IMG/VR virus record: IMGVR_UViG_3300043567_000463
Coordinates: 1-20,310 of that record
Length of the DNA: 20,310 nt
Source: a virus
Strand: one strand, 5' to 3'
Shown here piece by piece: positions 6,608 to 12,493 of the stretch (the first letter of the stretch is position 1; each line of letters starts with the position of its first letter). The notes beneath the pieces were generated by a model that had not been told where the DNA came from, made no database searches, and saw only the letters and a list, made by a program, of their open reading frames with translations. The position numbers were made by a program, and so were the translations under genes.

Positions 6608-8733
6608 TGAGGCTCCATTCCCGGCAAAGTCTGCATGGGAGTGTTTCGCGGAACTATATCGCCCGTATCCAAAGCAGCGGCAATAGTTCCCTGAACTATA
6701 TCACTAATCTGCTCTGGCGACAAACCAGCCTGCATGGCCGAAAGACGTTTTGTCTCGGCGTCGTAAGCCTTGATCTGCGCGTTCTGCTCGTCAATCGCCA
6801 ATTTCTGCATTTCATACGACTGCATGAGCTGCTGAATCTGAGCGTTGGTCTGCTCCATCATCTGCGACATTTGAACGATCTGCTGCCGCATAGCCTGCGC
6901 TTCCGGCGATTCGTCCGTATCCTGAAGCACCTTCGGGTCGAGCATCTTTTCGAACCGCTTGGCCATCGTCTCCGCGCCTGGCCAGTCCATGTTCTTGACG
7001 AACAGATCGCCCGCGACGCCCCAGAGAGCCGGGTTTGTCTGGAGGATCTGGCCCATCGTGTCCATGGCCTCCTGCTTACGGGTCATGTAGCTGGGGCCAG
7101 ACGACACATGCACGTCGTAGGTGCCGACGTTCGGGTTGTAGATCTTCATGATCTCAATACCCTGCTCGTCGACGATCTTGCGCACGGCCTCCGGCTGCTG
7201 CGGATTGATCCGCGCCATACCGACTTCGCCCTCGACATTGATGATTCGAGCGACGCGCTGCGTGTCATAGATCTTCGGAATCAGATCGACGAGCTGACGG
7301 GCGACGTATTTTACCGCGCGGGCGAGGTTGTCGACATAATGATAAGTGCTCGTGTCGCCTTGCCGCTCCCGAGCGAGGATCGCACGACCCGTCCGTTCGT
7401 TGGAAGTCGCCCCAATGCTACTGTCGTATTGGCCAGTGGTCGACTTAATGTCTTCGCCTGCGCCCATTTTGGCTTGGATAAGGCCCGTTTGAGCCATCGG
7501 AGGCTGGGCGCGTTCAGGTAGCGGAAGCGGGTTTCCAGCTCCGTCAGTGACATCAGGATTGACCTCCAGATACGGCCAGTTGTTCGTATTGGCCGTCTTC
7601 CAGTTAATTTCATAACCTTCGAACTGGCCGCCATAGCCAATGAAGGGCGCTTTAGGAGCCAGCGCCAGCATTTCCGCTTCCTGGCTGACCCAGTAGTTAT
7701 ACATGCGCTGCGCGTCTTTGGCGTTGCGCACCAGACCGCTAATGTAGATCTGACCGTCGACCTCGAATTCGTTGCCGATCACGCGAATGACGGGGATGTA
7801 TTTGCCCGCCCATTCCCGCTCTTCCAGCACCTCATAGCCATTAGTCTTAATCCACATGACCTTGCGGCGGTCGCTTTCACGGCTACGCAACGGCTTCCCA
7901 TAGGCGCTCTTTAGCCGACGATCCTCCGGCGTGCCATCGAACGCCGTGATGTTGTCTGGGTAAAGATTCAGCTTCGCCTTCTGCATATCAACGTAGAAAT
8001 ACTCAGCGATGCGCACCGTTTCTTGGCTGACCCACATGCTCAGCGTCTGGTCGCCCACACCCTGCGACATCATGCCAGTCACAGGCGTCGCGTCTGGGTA
8101 CATGCGCTCGTATTCAGCCTTCGGAATGTCTTCCGTAATAAAGCAATAGTTCGCGTCCTGACCGCACGGATCTTGAATCATCGGGTCCATGTAGACGCTG
8201 AAGCTGCTACGGACGCGACCGATCTTGATGTCCTGCTCGAAAGAGTCCTCTTTCGTGTATTCGGTCAGGATGCGGATATAGCCTTCGCCGTAGGTGACTT
8301 GGTTATCACAGGCCGTGTCATAGGCAACATCGGCGTCCGACATATACTCAATGTGCCGCACGATACCGTCGAAGATCTCCGCGACTTCCGGGTCGGCGTT
8401 CTCATCGGCTGGGATAACGCGCGCGGTCGGGCGGTTTTGGCGTTGCTCGTTCGTGACCAGCCTGACGTGTTGGGGCAGCTTGTTAATCGTCAGGCACGGC
8501 CGTGCGTTGATCGTCTGGCCTTGCACCGCGCCGCGTGTCGCCAGCACGTCCGCCGGCCATTGCCACGCGTTGTCCGGCGAGCCCGCCATGAAGCGCAGAT
8601 CGTCTAGCTCGTCTTCGCGGCTGTCTGAATAGGCCGCCATCGCCACCGTAAAGCGGTGACGCATGGTCGCCAGACGGTCATCATCTGGATTGTCGGAGAC
8701 TTTGCCAGCGGCAATTACGTCGTCACTTGCCAC
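6604..8733 (-). CDS. Portal protein, P22-like
   Basis: 709 residues, near the 725 of P22 gp1. Typical features are: DSREDELDDLRFMAGSPDNAWQW near the start, NKLPQHVRLVTNEQRQNRP at about residue 85, the central stem and wing region with SFSVYMDPMIQDP, and SQEAEMLALAPKAPF, SSIGATSNERTGRAI and VKYVARQLVDLIPKIYD motifs. A C-terminal helical part with a Gln/Met-rich coiled coil (about 615-665) corresponds to the P22 barrel. The dodecameric portal is the DNA entry vertex where terminase docks. The start is GTG at 8733, overlapping the preceding small gene by 11 bases. No strong ribosome binding site is seen, so coupling is likely. Confidence 0.94.
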   Translation of the reverse strand: MASDDVIAAGKVSDNPDDDRLATMRHRFTVAMAAYSDSREDELDDLRFMAGSPDNAWQWPADVLATRGAVQGQTINARPCLTINKLPQHVRLVTNEQRQNRPTARVIPADENADPEVAEIFDGIVRHIEYMSDADVAYDTACDNQVTYGEGYIRILTEYTKEDSFEQDIKIGRVRSSFSVYMDPMIQDPCGQDANYCFITEDIPKAEYERMYPDATPVTGMMSQGVGDQTLSMWVSQETVRIAEYFYVDMQKAKLNLYPDNITAFDGTPEDRRLKSAYGKPLRSRESDRRKVMWIKTNGYEVLEEREWAGKYIPVIRVIGNEFEVDGQIYISGLVRNAKDAQRMYNYWVSQEAEMLALAPKAPFIGYGGQFEGYEINWKTANTNNWPYLEVNPDVTDGAGNPLPLPERAQPPMAQTGLIQAKMGAGEDIKSTTGQYDSSIGATSNERTGRAILARERQGDTSTYHYVDNLARAVKYVARQLVDLIPKIYDTQRVARIINVEGEVGMARINPQQPEAVRKIVDEQGIEIMKIYNPNVGTYDVHVSSGPSYMTRKQEAMDTMGQILQTNPALWGVAGDLFVKNMDWPGAETMAKRFEKMLDPKVLQDTDESPEAQAMRQQIVQMSQMMEQTNAQIQQLMQSYEMQKLAIDEQNAQIKAYDAETKRLSAMQAGLSPEQISDIVQGTIAAALDTGDIVPRNTPMQTLPGMEPQ

Positions 8734-8887
8734 AAGACTTGCCCTTGCTCATCTTGCCCGGCTTGGCAGCCGCGCGCTTGGTAGCGTATGCTATCGCAAC
8801 GCTTTGTTTTACGGGTTTCCCCGCTTTGATCTCAGCGGCGACGTTCTTACGGAACGCGTTCTTTGATGTTGACTTAACTAACGGCAT
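8723..8887 (-). CDS. Small basic phage protein, 54 residues
   Basis: 54 residues from ATG 8885-8887, whose A overlaps the TAA of the upstream gene (TAATG). The protein is Lys/Ala rich: VKSTSKNAFRKNVAAEIKAG, then KPVKQSVAIAYATKRAAA, ending SKGKSCGK. The 'AEIKAGKPxKQSVAIA' pattern is common in small basic proteins encoded near portal or terminase genes in many phages. Function is unknown, and DNA or RNA binding is plausible from charge. Its last 11 bases overlap the GTG start of the portal gene. Confidence 0.82.
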   Translation of the reverse strand: MPLVKSTSKNAFRKNVAAEIKAGKPVKQSVAIAYATKRAAAKPGKMSKGKSCGK

Positions 8888-9042
8888 TAGCGTTTTCCCT
8901 TAGCTGTCTTAGCAGATTGTTTGAACGCCTTGGCGGTCGGTGCGCCCTCTGCACCCGGCTTGCGCATCTTCTCGCCTGACCCGGCCTTGATGCGCGCCCG
9001 CTTAGCGTGAATGTTGGCGTAGAGCCCCGGCTTACTTGCCAC
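8887..9042 (-). CDS. Small basic phage protein, 51 residues
   Basis: 51 residues starting at GTG 9040-9042 inside the end of the upstream gene. The sequence MASKPGLYANIHAKRARIK, AGSGEKMRKPGAEGAPTA, KAFKQSAKTAKGKR matches a small conserved phage protein type (GLYANIHAKR...GSGEKMRKPG...PTAKAF) of unknown function. It is strongly basic. The pattern strongly supports translation although it is short and starts with GTG. It overlaps upstream by 11 bases and downstream by TAATG, so the three basic proteins and portal form one coupled unit. Confidence 0.85.
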   Translation of the reverse strand: MASKPGLYANIHAKRARIKAGSGEKMRKPGAEGAPTAKAFKQSAKTAKGKR

Positions 9043-9283
9043 AGTTCCACCTCTTCATGCTGGCCTTCGCCCGCTCTGCGTTCTTCGACTTAGCGACCAC
9101 GCCGCCCATGCGCGCACAGAACGACTTTTTACGCCCCTCATCGGCCTTGGTCTTAGGGTTGGGAGCCGGCGGCTTGAGCTTGCTGCCCGTCGCGGCGTTA
9201 TACTTAGCCCGGCCCTTGGCCGTCAGCCCAGCGCCCGCCTTAGTCGACAGCTTCTCGCCACGTCCTACTGACAGCGATACCAT
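9032..9283 (-). CDS. Small basic phage protein (DUF6321-like)
   Basis: 83 residues, starting at the ATG immediately after the TerL stop (TAGATG). The core GAGLTAKGRAKYNAATGSKLKPPAP, here broken as GLTAKGRAKYNAATG and SKLKPPAPNPKT, followed by RKKSFCARMGGVV and a Lys/Arg-rich end (SMKRWNCGK), matches the DUF6321 pattern as I recall it. Several phages carry such proteins next to terminase or portal. Function is unknown, and the basic charge suggests nucleic acid contact. It is coupled to the next gene by an 11-base overlap. Confidence 0.88.
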   Translation of the reverse strand: MVSLSVGRGEKLSTKAGAGLTAKGRAKYNAATGSKLKPPAPNPKTKADEGRKKSFCARMGGVVAKSKNAERAKASMKRWNCGK

Positions 9284-10837
9284 CTAGTGTCCCATCCATC
9301 CTGAAGAGGCTGCGTTGCCACCATAACTGACGCGTGGTCTGTTGTCCATTGGTCTAGCCTCCCTGTGCGCCACCGGATACGCGAACGTCACCGCGATAGC
9401 GTCGGCGGCGTCGGGGCTCGCCAGCCCTCTCGCCTTCATGTCTTTCTTGCTTTCTAGGAATATAGTCCCTTTACTGTCGGGCTTCATCATGGGGCCTGTA
9501 AGATCGGACTTTAGGAATCGGTCGTTTGGTATGCTGGCGGTCTTCAGCCATTCCCGCATGGCGTGCCACATCTCGGCGCGCTTGTTCCCGAACATGATCG
9601 GTTTGCTTGAGCGCTGTCCGAAGTTCACGCCCCGGATCTTGTATCGCTGCTCCTTCAGCCGGTCGACCACGCCTGCGCCCAGGCCGCCCTCGTCCACGAC
9701 GACGAGCGCTGGGCGGAACTCTTCGATGATGTCGATGACGCGCCCCACGACCTCCATCGTGTCGTCACCCCTGTATCGCCGGATAGCGATAATATCGCGC
9801 CCTTGTCGAATGGCGATGACCGTGGCGTCCGCTCCGAACCGCGCCGGGTCGACACCCACGATTATCGGTGCCGTCTGGTCTTTTTGTGGTTCGCGTGTCT
9901 GCGCTTCCATGACCAGTGATGACGGTATGAACTGGTCATCGCTCGCGTTCGGGAAGGCTCCGTAGACCTCGACGTGAGCTTGAGCGCTGTCGGGGCCGTA
10001 TTCGTCGATAATCTGCTGATAGACTGCCTTATCAGTTCCCTCCACGCTTCTGGCGTCAACAACCTTGTTTCGCCAGAAGTCGCGCTTGTTGTGGAAGCAC
10101 TCGTAGAAGTATCCGCTGTTACGGCGGGGGTTGCTAAAGCTAAGCCAAAAACGATTAGGAGTGTTCTCTGTAAAGAAGCCACTGGCCACCGCCCAGATAG
10201 AGTCATCAATACCGCTGGCTTCGTCGAACACCAGCATGACGCCCGCGAAGTTGTGCACGCCCGCGTAGCTGTCCGGGTTCTCGGCCGACCACAGCCGCCC
10301 CTCGACGCCCCAATAGCGCGTGCCCAGCTTCAGATCCCGCTCGACCAGTTCCGCGATCCACTTGGCCGGCAGCACGCGGGTGGCGCTTACCTCGAACCAA
10401 TGGCTGTTGAGCGACATGCTAAGCCACTTGGTGATCTCGGCCCAGGTGACGCTGCGTAGCTGCGCCTCACTGTTGGCCGACACGATGGTCGTCGAGCCGA
10501 TCCTTGTCGTCAGCATCCAGATCACAAGCCAGCTCACAAGGGCCGACTTGCCGATACCGCGGCCGGAGGACGTGGCCATGCGGAAGGTTTCGAAGTTTCG
10601 AGACAGCGTAGCTGGATCGATGTCGCGGTCGCCGTTTGTTTTAATGTGGTCGCGCAGATCTTGGAGGACTTCTAGCTGCCATTTGCGCGGGCCTGTGAAG
10701 TGTTCGAGCGGCGTGCCAGCCTTACCCCACGGGAACGCCATCCTCACGAACGCGACCGGATCGTTCTTCACCTGCGCCGACCATAAGGTCGCCATCAGCT
10801 TCTGTTCCTCGTCCGCTGAGTAGATCGGCACTTGCAT
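9284..10837 (-). CDS. terL: Terminase large subunit (ATPase and nuclease)
   Basis: 517 residues. The N-terminal ATPase has a Walker A motif SGRGIGKS (91-98), Walker B MLVFDE (201-206), and a coupling-type motif around FWLSFSNPRRNSG (230-242). The C-terminal RNase H-like nuclease has GVDPARFGAD (Asp330), ALVVVDEGGLG (Asp382), and SPDAADA (Asp476/Asp479). The enzyme cuts concatemeric DNA and pumps it through the portal. ATG 10837 is preceded by AAGGAG 10 bases upstream, which supports this start even though it lies 116 bases inside the TerS gene. Whether it packages by headful or cohesive ends cannot be told from this sequence alone. Confidence 0.96.
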   Translation of the reverse strand: MQVPIYSADEEQKLMATLWSAQVKNDPVAFVRMAFPWGKAGTPLEHFTGPRKWQLEVLQDLRDHIKTNGDRDIDPATLSRNFETFRMATSSGRGIGKSALVSWLVIWMLTTRIGSTTIVSANSEAQLRSVTWAEITKWLSMSLNSHWFEVSATRVLPAKWIAELVERDLKLGTRYWGVEGRLWSAENPDSYAGVHNFAGVMLVFDEASGIDDSIWAVASGFFTENTPNRFWLSFSNPRRNSGYFYECFHNKRDFWRNKVVDARSVEGTDKAVYQQIIDEYGPDSAQAHVEVYGAFPNASDDQFIPSSLVMEAQTREPQKDQTAPIIVGVDPARFGADATVIAIRQGRDIIAIRRYRGDDTMEVVGRVIDIIEEFRPALVVVDEGGLGAGVVDRLKEQRYKIRGVNFGQRSSKPIMFGNKRAEMWHAMREWLKTASIPNDRFLKSDLTGPMMKPDSKGTIFLESKKDMKARGLASPDAADAIAVTFAYPVAHREARPMDNRPRVSYGGNAASSGWMGH

Positions 10838-11228
10838 CTAATATCTCTCCTTGGATCACGCGCTGCTGCGCCTCTTCCAGCGCCGCTATGATGGATATGC
10901 GCTGCTCGACCTGCACCTGCACCGACTGCGGGGCCGTCCACTTGTGGACGTGCTTGAGGATGTCCAGCGCCGCTTTGGTGTCGCCGCTGCGGGCGGCGTT
11001 GTGCAGCACCTCGGACATTTCCGCCTCGCCCTCGGCGCGTCCTTTCTGCTCAGCATACTCCGCGATGGGGTCGAACTGCACCAGCCGCCGATACTCGGTC
11101 GGGGTCATGCCCGCGGCGTAGGCGAGCGTGTCGCCCTTTAGCCCTTTGCGGGCGGCGAGATAGATGCGCTCTAGGACGGCTTCCGTCGCCTCTATTTTGC
11201 GCGGCTCGTATGGAAGAGACTCGAACAT
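10722..11228 (-). CDS. terS: Terminase small subunit
   Basis: 168 residues. Residues about 12-60 look like a helix-turn-helix DNA-binding part (ATEAVLERIYLAARKGLKG, TLAYAAGMTPTEYRRLVQ). A helical oligomerisation part follows (AEGEAEMSEVLHNAARSGDTKAALDILKHVHKW). The pattern and position directly upstream of TerL are typical of small terminases that recognise the packaging site. The last ~38 residues (Gly/Arg/Glu rich) are read from DNA that also encodes the TerL N-terminus in another frame. No good ribosome binding site precedes ATG 11228; the upstream mRNA is A/T rich. It is the first gene of the leftward late operon. Confidence 0.88.
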   Translation of the reverse strand: MFESLPYEPRKIEATEAVLERIYLAARKGLKGDTLAYAAGMTPTEYRRLVQFDPIAEYAEQKGRAEGEAEMSEVLHNAARSGDTKAALDILKHVHKWTAPQSVQVQVEQRISIIAALEEAQQRVIQGEILDASADLLSGRGTEADGDLMVGAGEERSGRVREDGVPVG

Positions 11229-11348
11229 AATAAACTTTTTAGCACAGTGCGGTCAGAAAATAAAAATAAAAAAGTTCGCGTGATGGCTACGTATTTCTTA
11301 AAGGAGATCCCCAGGCCCAGACCCCCCCCTATTTGTCAACGCTACCTG

Positions 11349-11373
11349 CGTTAAGGTTAAACGTTAAGGTTAA
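11349..11373 (+). repeat. Tandem 12-base repeat CGTTAAGGTTAA
   Basis: Two perfect copies (11349-11360 and 11362-11373) are separated by one base. A related GGTTAACGTT follows at 11381-11390, containing the palindromes GTTAAC and AACGTT. The 13-base period is close to a helical turn and a bit, which suggests side-by-side protein sites. Confidence 0.75.
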
Positions 11374-11393
11374 TAATTATGGTTAACGTTGAC

Positions 11394-11438
11394 GCCGATC
11401 GGGATCGGCCGAGCGCGGATCATGCTGCATTGCAGCAT
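11394..11438. repeat. Two adjacent perfect palindromes
   Basis: GCCGATC-GG-GATCGGC (11394-11409) and ATGCTGCA-T-TGCAGCAT (11422-11438) are perfect inverted repeats with 2-base and 1-base centres, 12 bases apart. Their tiny centres favour dimer-protein operators or cruciforms over RNA hairpins. Neither is followed by a T-run. Confidence 0.7.
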
Positions 11439-11444
11439 AGTCAA

Positions 11445-11650
11445 ATCGCCATATCGCCATGTGATTTGAGGTCGCGTGGGAATTCCCTATGAGCGAGCCT
11501 GGCCATTTGCGCGGGCGTGGGCGGCGGGGCAATTATCGCCATATCGTCAAATCGCCAAGCAACTTTCATCCGCTCTACATTTATATATTAACTTGTATAC
11601 ATTTATTACATTTACACTAACATATAATAGTAAGATGACGATATGACGAT
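11445..11650. repeat. Iteron-like repeats ATCGCCATATCGYCA flanking an AT-rich tract
   Basis: ATCGCCATATCGCCA at 11445-11459 and ATCGCCATATCGTCA at 11535-11549 are direct copies differing at one base. TGACGATATGACGAT at 11636-11650 is the reverse complement form (ATCGTCATATCGTCA), again with one change from the second copy. TCAAATCGCCA also repeats at 11441-11451 and 11547-11557. The AT-rich tract of about 60 bases lies between the second and the inverted third copy. Confidence 0.75.
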
Positions 11651-11709
11651 AAGCAGGCGTTGCCTGGGGTTAGCGCCGCGTCGTCCATGACGATCTCGCA
11701 ACTATTCCG

Positions 11710-11723
11710 TAACTATATCCACA
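11710..11723 (+). promoter_or_regulatory. TATCCACA motif, copy 1 (DnaA-box-like)
   Basis: TAACTATATCCACA contains ATATCCACA, one base from the E. coli DnaA box TTATCCACA. It lies 87 bases before the start of the first rightward gene. Binding is inferred only. Confidence 0.4.
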
Positions 11724-11768
11724 AAACACCAAAAGATTTATTGCAAAACCCGCCAATCGTGCTATTCA

Positions 11769-11781
11769 TAACATATCCACA
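11769..11781 (+). promoter_or_regulatory. TATCCACA motif, copy 2 (DnaA-box-like)
   Basis: TAACATATCCACA lies 15 bases upstream of the first rightward ATG, just before its GGGGG ribosome binding site. A protein bound here would cover the transcription or translation start region. Confidence 0.45.
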
Positions 11782-11796
11782 ACGTAGGGGGTAAAA

Positions 11797-11907
11797 ATGT
11801 ATCGGGTTTTCGTTTATCGTCACGACGCCTGGCTTTTCGTGGATTCGACGTCCGATCTGGCGGCCGCGCAAGCGCTCGCCGAGCGCGTCGGTGGGGTCGT
11901 GTTGTGA
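11797..11907 (+). CDS. Tiny protein, 36 residues, first gene of rightward cluster
   Basis: ATG 11797 is preceded by TAGGGGG. The product is MYRVFVYRHDAWLFVDSTSD, then LAAAQALAERVGGVVL. It begins with a beta-type segment and continues with an Ala-rich helix. The same MYxV start and V(D/E)xTS..AA.QA motif recur in the next gene, so the two look like diverged tandem copies; that likeness supports translation. It is shorter than the neighbour and may be a truncated copy. No known family is recognised. Confidence 0.6.
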   Translation: MYRVFVYRHDAWLFVDSTSDLAAAQALAERVGGVVL

Positions 11908-11926
11908 TTTTGTTAGCAGGTGCAGC

Positions 11927-12124
11927 ATGTATGAAGTAGCAATACAAACGCGGGATCTAAAGATGACGCGCGTTATAGTGGAGACGAGCAAGGCCGCCGC
12001 AATCCAAGCGGCGCGCCAATGGGCTAAAGAAGCAAGCGCCGACGTGGCGTGGGTTCACGTATTTAGCCTGGCGACGGATTTGTCGGTCGTCTCGTTTCAG
12101 TCGTTAACGTCTCGTTTAGCATAA
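11927..12124 (+). CDS. Small protein, 65 residues, likely paralogue of the preceding gene
   Basis: ATG 11927 has AGCAGG upstream; an in-frame TTG/GTG-type extension to 11891 is less likely because it would overlap the preceding gene and has no ribosome binding site. The product is MYEVAIQTRDLKMTRVIVETS, here split as MYEVAIQTRDLK and MTRVIVETSKAAAIQAARQ, followed by WAKEASADVAWVHVFSLATDL. A beta-beta-alpha-beta small domain is plausible. No known family is recognised. A strong terminator follows three bases after the stop codon. Confidence 0.72.
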   Translation: MYEVAIQTRDLKMTRVIVETSKAAAIQAARQWAKEASADVAWVHVFSLATDLSVVSFQSLTSRLA

Positions 12125-12127
12125 CCG

Positions 12128-12158
12128 AAGGCCGCGCTTTACAAGGGCGCGGCCTTTT
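12128..12158 (+). terminator. Rho-independent terminator
   Basis: Perfect 10-bp stem AAGGCCGCGC/GCGCGGCCTT with a 9-base loop, running into TTTTAT. It ends the transcript of the two tiny paralogous genes, so the following gene probably has its own promoter in 12159-12195 or depends on read-through. Confidence 0.85.
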
Positions 12159-12161
12159 ATG

Positions 12162-12174
12162 TAACATATCCACA
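12162..12174 (+). promoter_or_regulatory. TATCCACA motif, copy 3 (DnaA-box-like)
   Basis: TAACATATCCACA is identical over 13 bases to the copy at 11769-11781. It again sits directly before a ribosome binding site, 21 bases upstream of the ATG at 12196 and just after a terminator. Confidence 0.5.
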
Positions 12175-12195
12175 CTGTATAAGAGAGGAAACGAC

Positions 12196-12432
12196 ATGCG
12201 CCTTCAAAGCAAGCTAGAACAATATGAGCAAATGGTAGCCGCGACGCTGGCGCAATATGGCGTCGCGAAAGGATCAATAACCGAAGGGTGGCAAGCCTGG
12301 CGCGTGGCCGGCAAAGCGGGCGTATTAGACGACGCCTTCGCCATAAGCCGCGACATAACCGATGGGCATATACAAACCGCGCTGGAAAAGATTTTCCCGG
12401 CGGCCGTGTTCAAGGATCCTAAGCGCTATTAA
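12196..12432 (+). CDS. Hypothetical phage protein, 78 residues
   Basis: ATG 12196 is preceded by AGAGAGGAAACGAC, a good ribosome binding site that closely resembles the one at 13762-13773. The product is mostly helical: MRLQSKLEQYEQMVAATLAQ, YGVAKGSITEGWQAWRVAG, then DDAFAISRDITDGHIQTALE and FPAAVFKDPKRY. No known family is recognised. It is a single-gene unit bounded by terminators on both sides, so it is likely transcribed separately, perhaps early. Confidence 0.82.
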   Translation: MRLQSKLEQYEQMVAATLAQYGVAKGSITEGWQAWRVAGKAGVLDDAFAISRDITDGHIQTALEKIFPAAVFKDPKRY

Positions 12433-12436
12433 TCAG

Positions 12437-12468
12437 AGGCGGGGCTTTACGGCCTCGCCTTTTCTTTT
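12437..12468 (+). terminator. Rho-independent terminator
   Basis: AGGCGGGGC pairs with GGCCTCGCCT across a six-base loop (nine pairs including one G-T), then TTTCTTTT. It lies four bases after the stop codon of the 78-residue gene. Confidence 0.82.
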
Positions 12469-12493
12469 GTGACCTTAACCGAGGTGAAGTAAG

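Larger units (their letters stand above)
11229..11796. other. Divergent non-coding control region, candidate origin of replication
   Basis: 568 bases without a convincing gene lie between the leftward terminase operon and the rightward early cluster. The region holds an A/T-rich leader (11229-11275), an 8-C run (11322-11329), two GTTAAGG repeats, two perfect palindromes, three 15-base iteron-like copies (two direct, one inverted) around a strongly AT-rich tract (about 11577-11635), and two TATCCACA motifs near the right end. Such a mix of iterons, palindromes and AT-rich DNA at a divergent junction is typical of origins and early promoters. A TTGCAA/TATTCA pair (11741-11746, 11763-11768) could be a weak promoter for the rightward genes. 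Origin function is inferred, not shown. Confidence 0.5.

Noticed and set aside
6529-7521. Rightward open frame (330 codons) opposite the portal gene
   Set aside because: Its Leu/Arg/His-rich composition is typical of the antisense of a GC-rich gene, and the portal frame explains the region.
11298-11330. AAAGGAGAT ribosome binding site-like sequence followed by a C-run
   Set aside because: No start codon with a usable frame follows at a proper distance, so it is not taken as a gene start.
11593-11628. TATAAT (11623-11628) with TTGTAT upstream as a sigma70 promoter
   Set aside because: The spacing between the two hexamers is 24 bases, too long for a normal promoter; the -10-like hexamer lies in AT-rich DNA where it is expected by chance.
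11713-11991. Leftward 92-codon frame across the control region and the first early gene
   Set aside because: No ribosome binding site, mixed composition, and it would run antisense to the two paralogous early genes.
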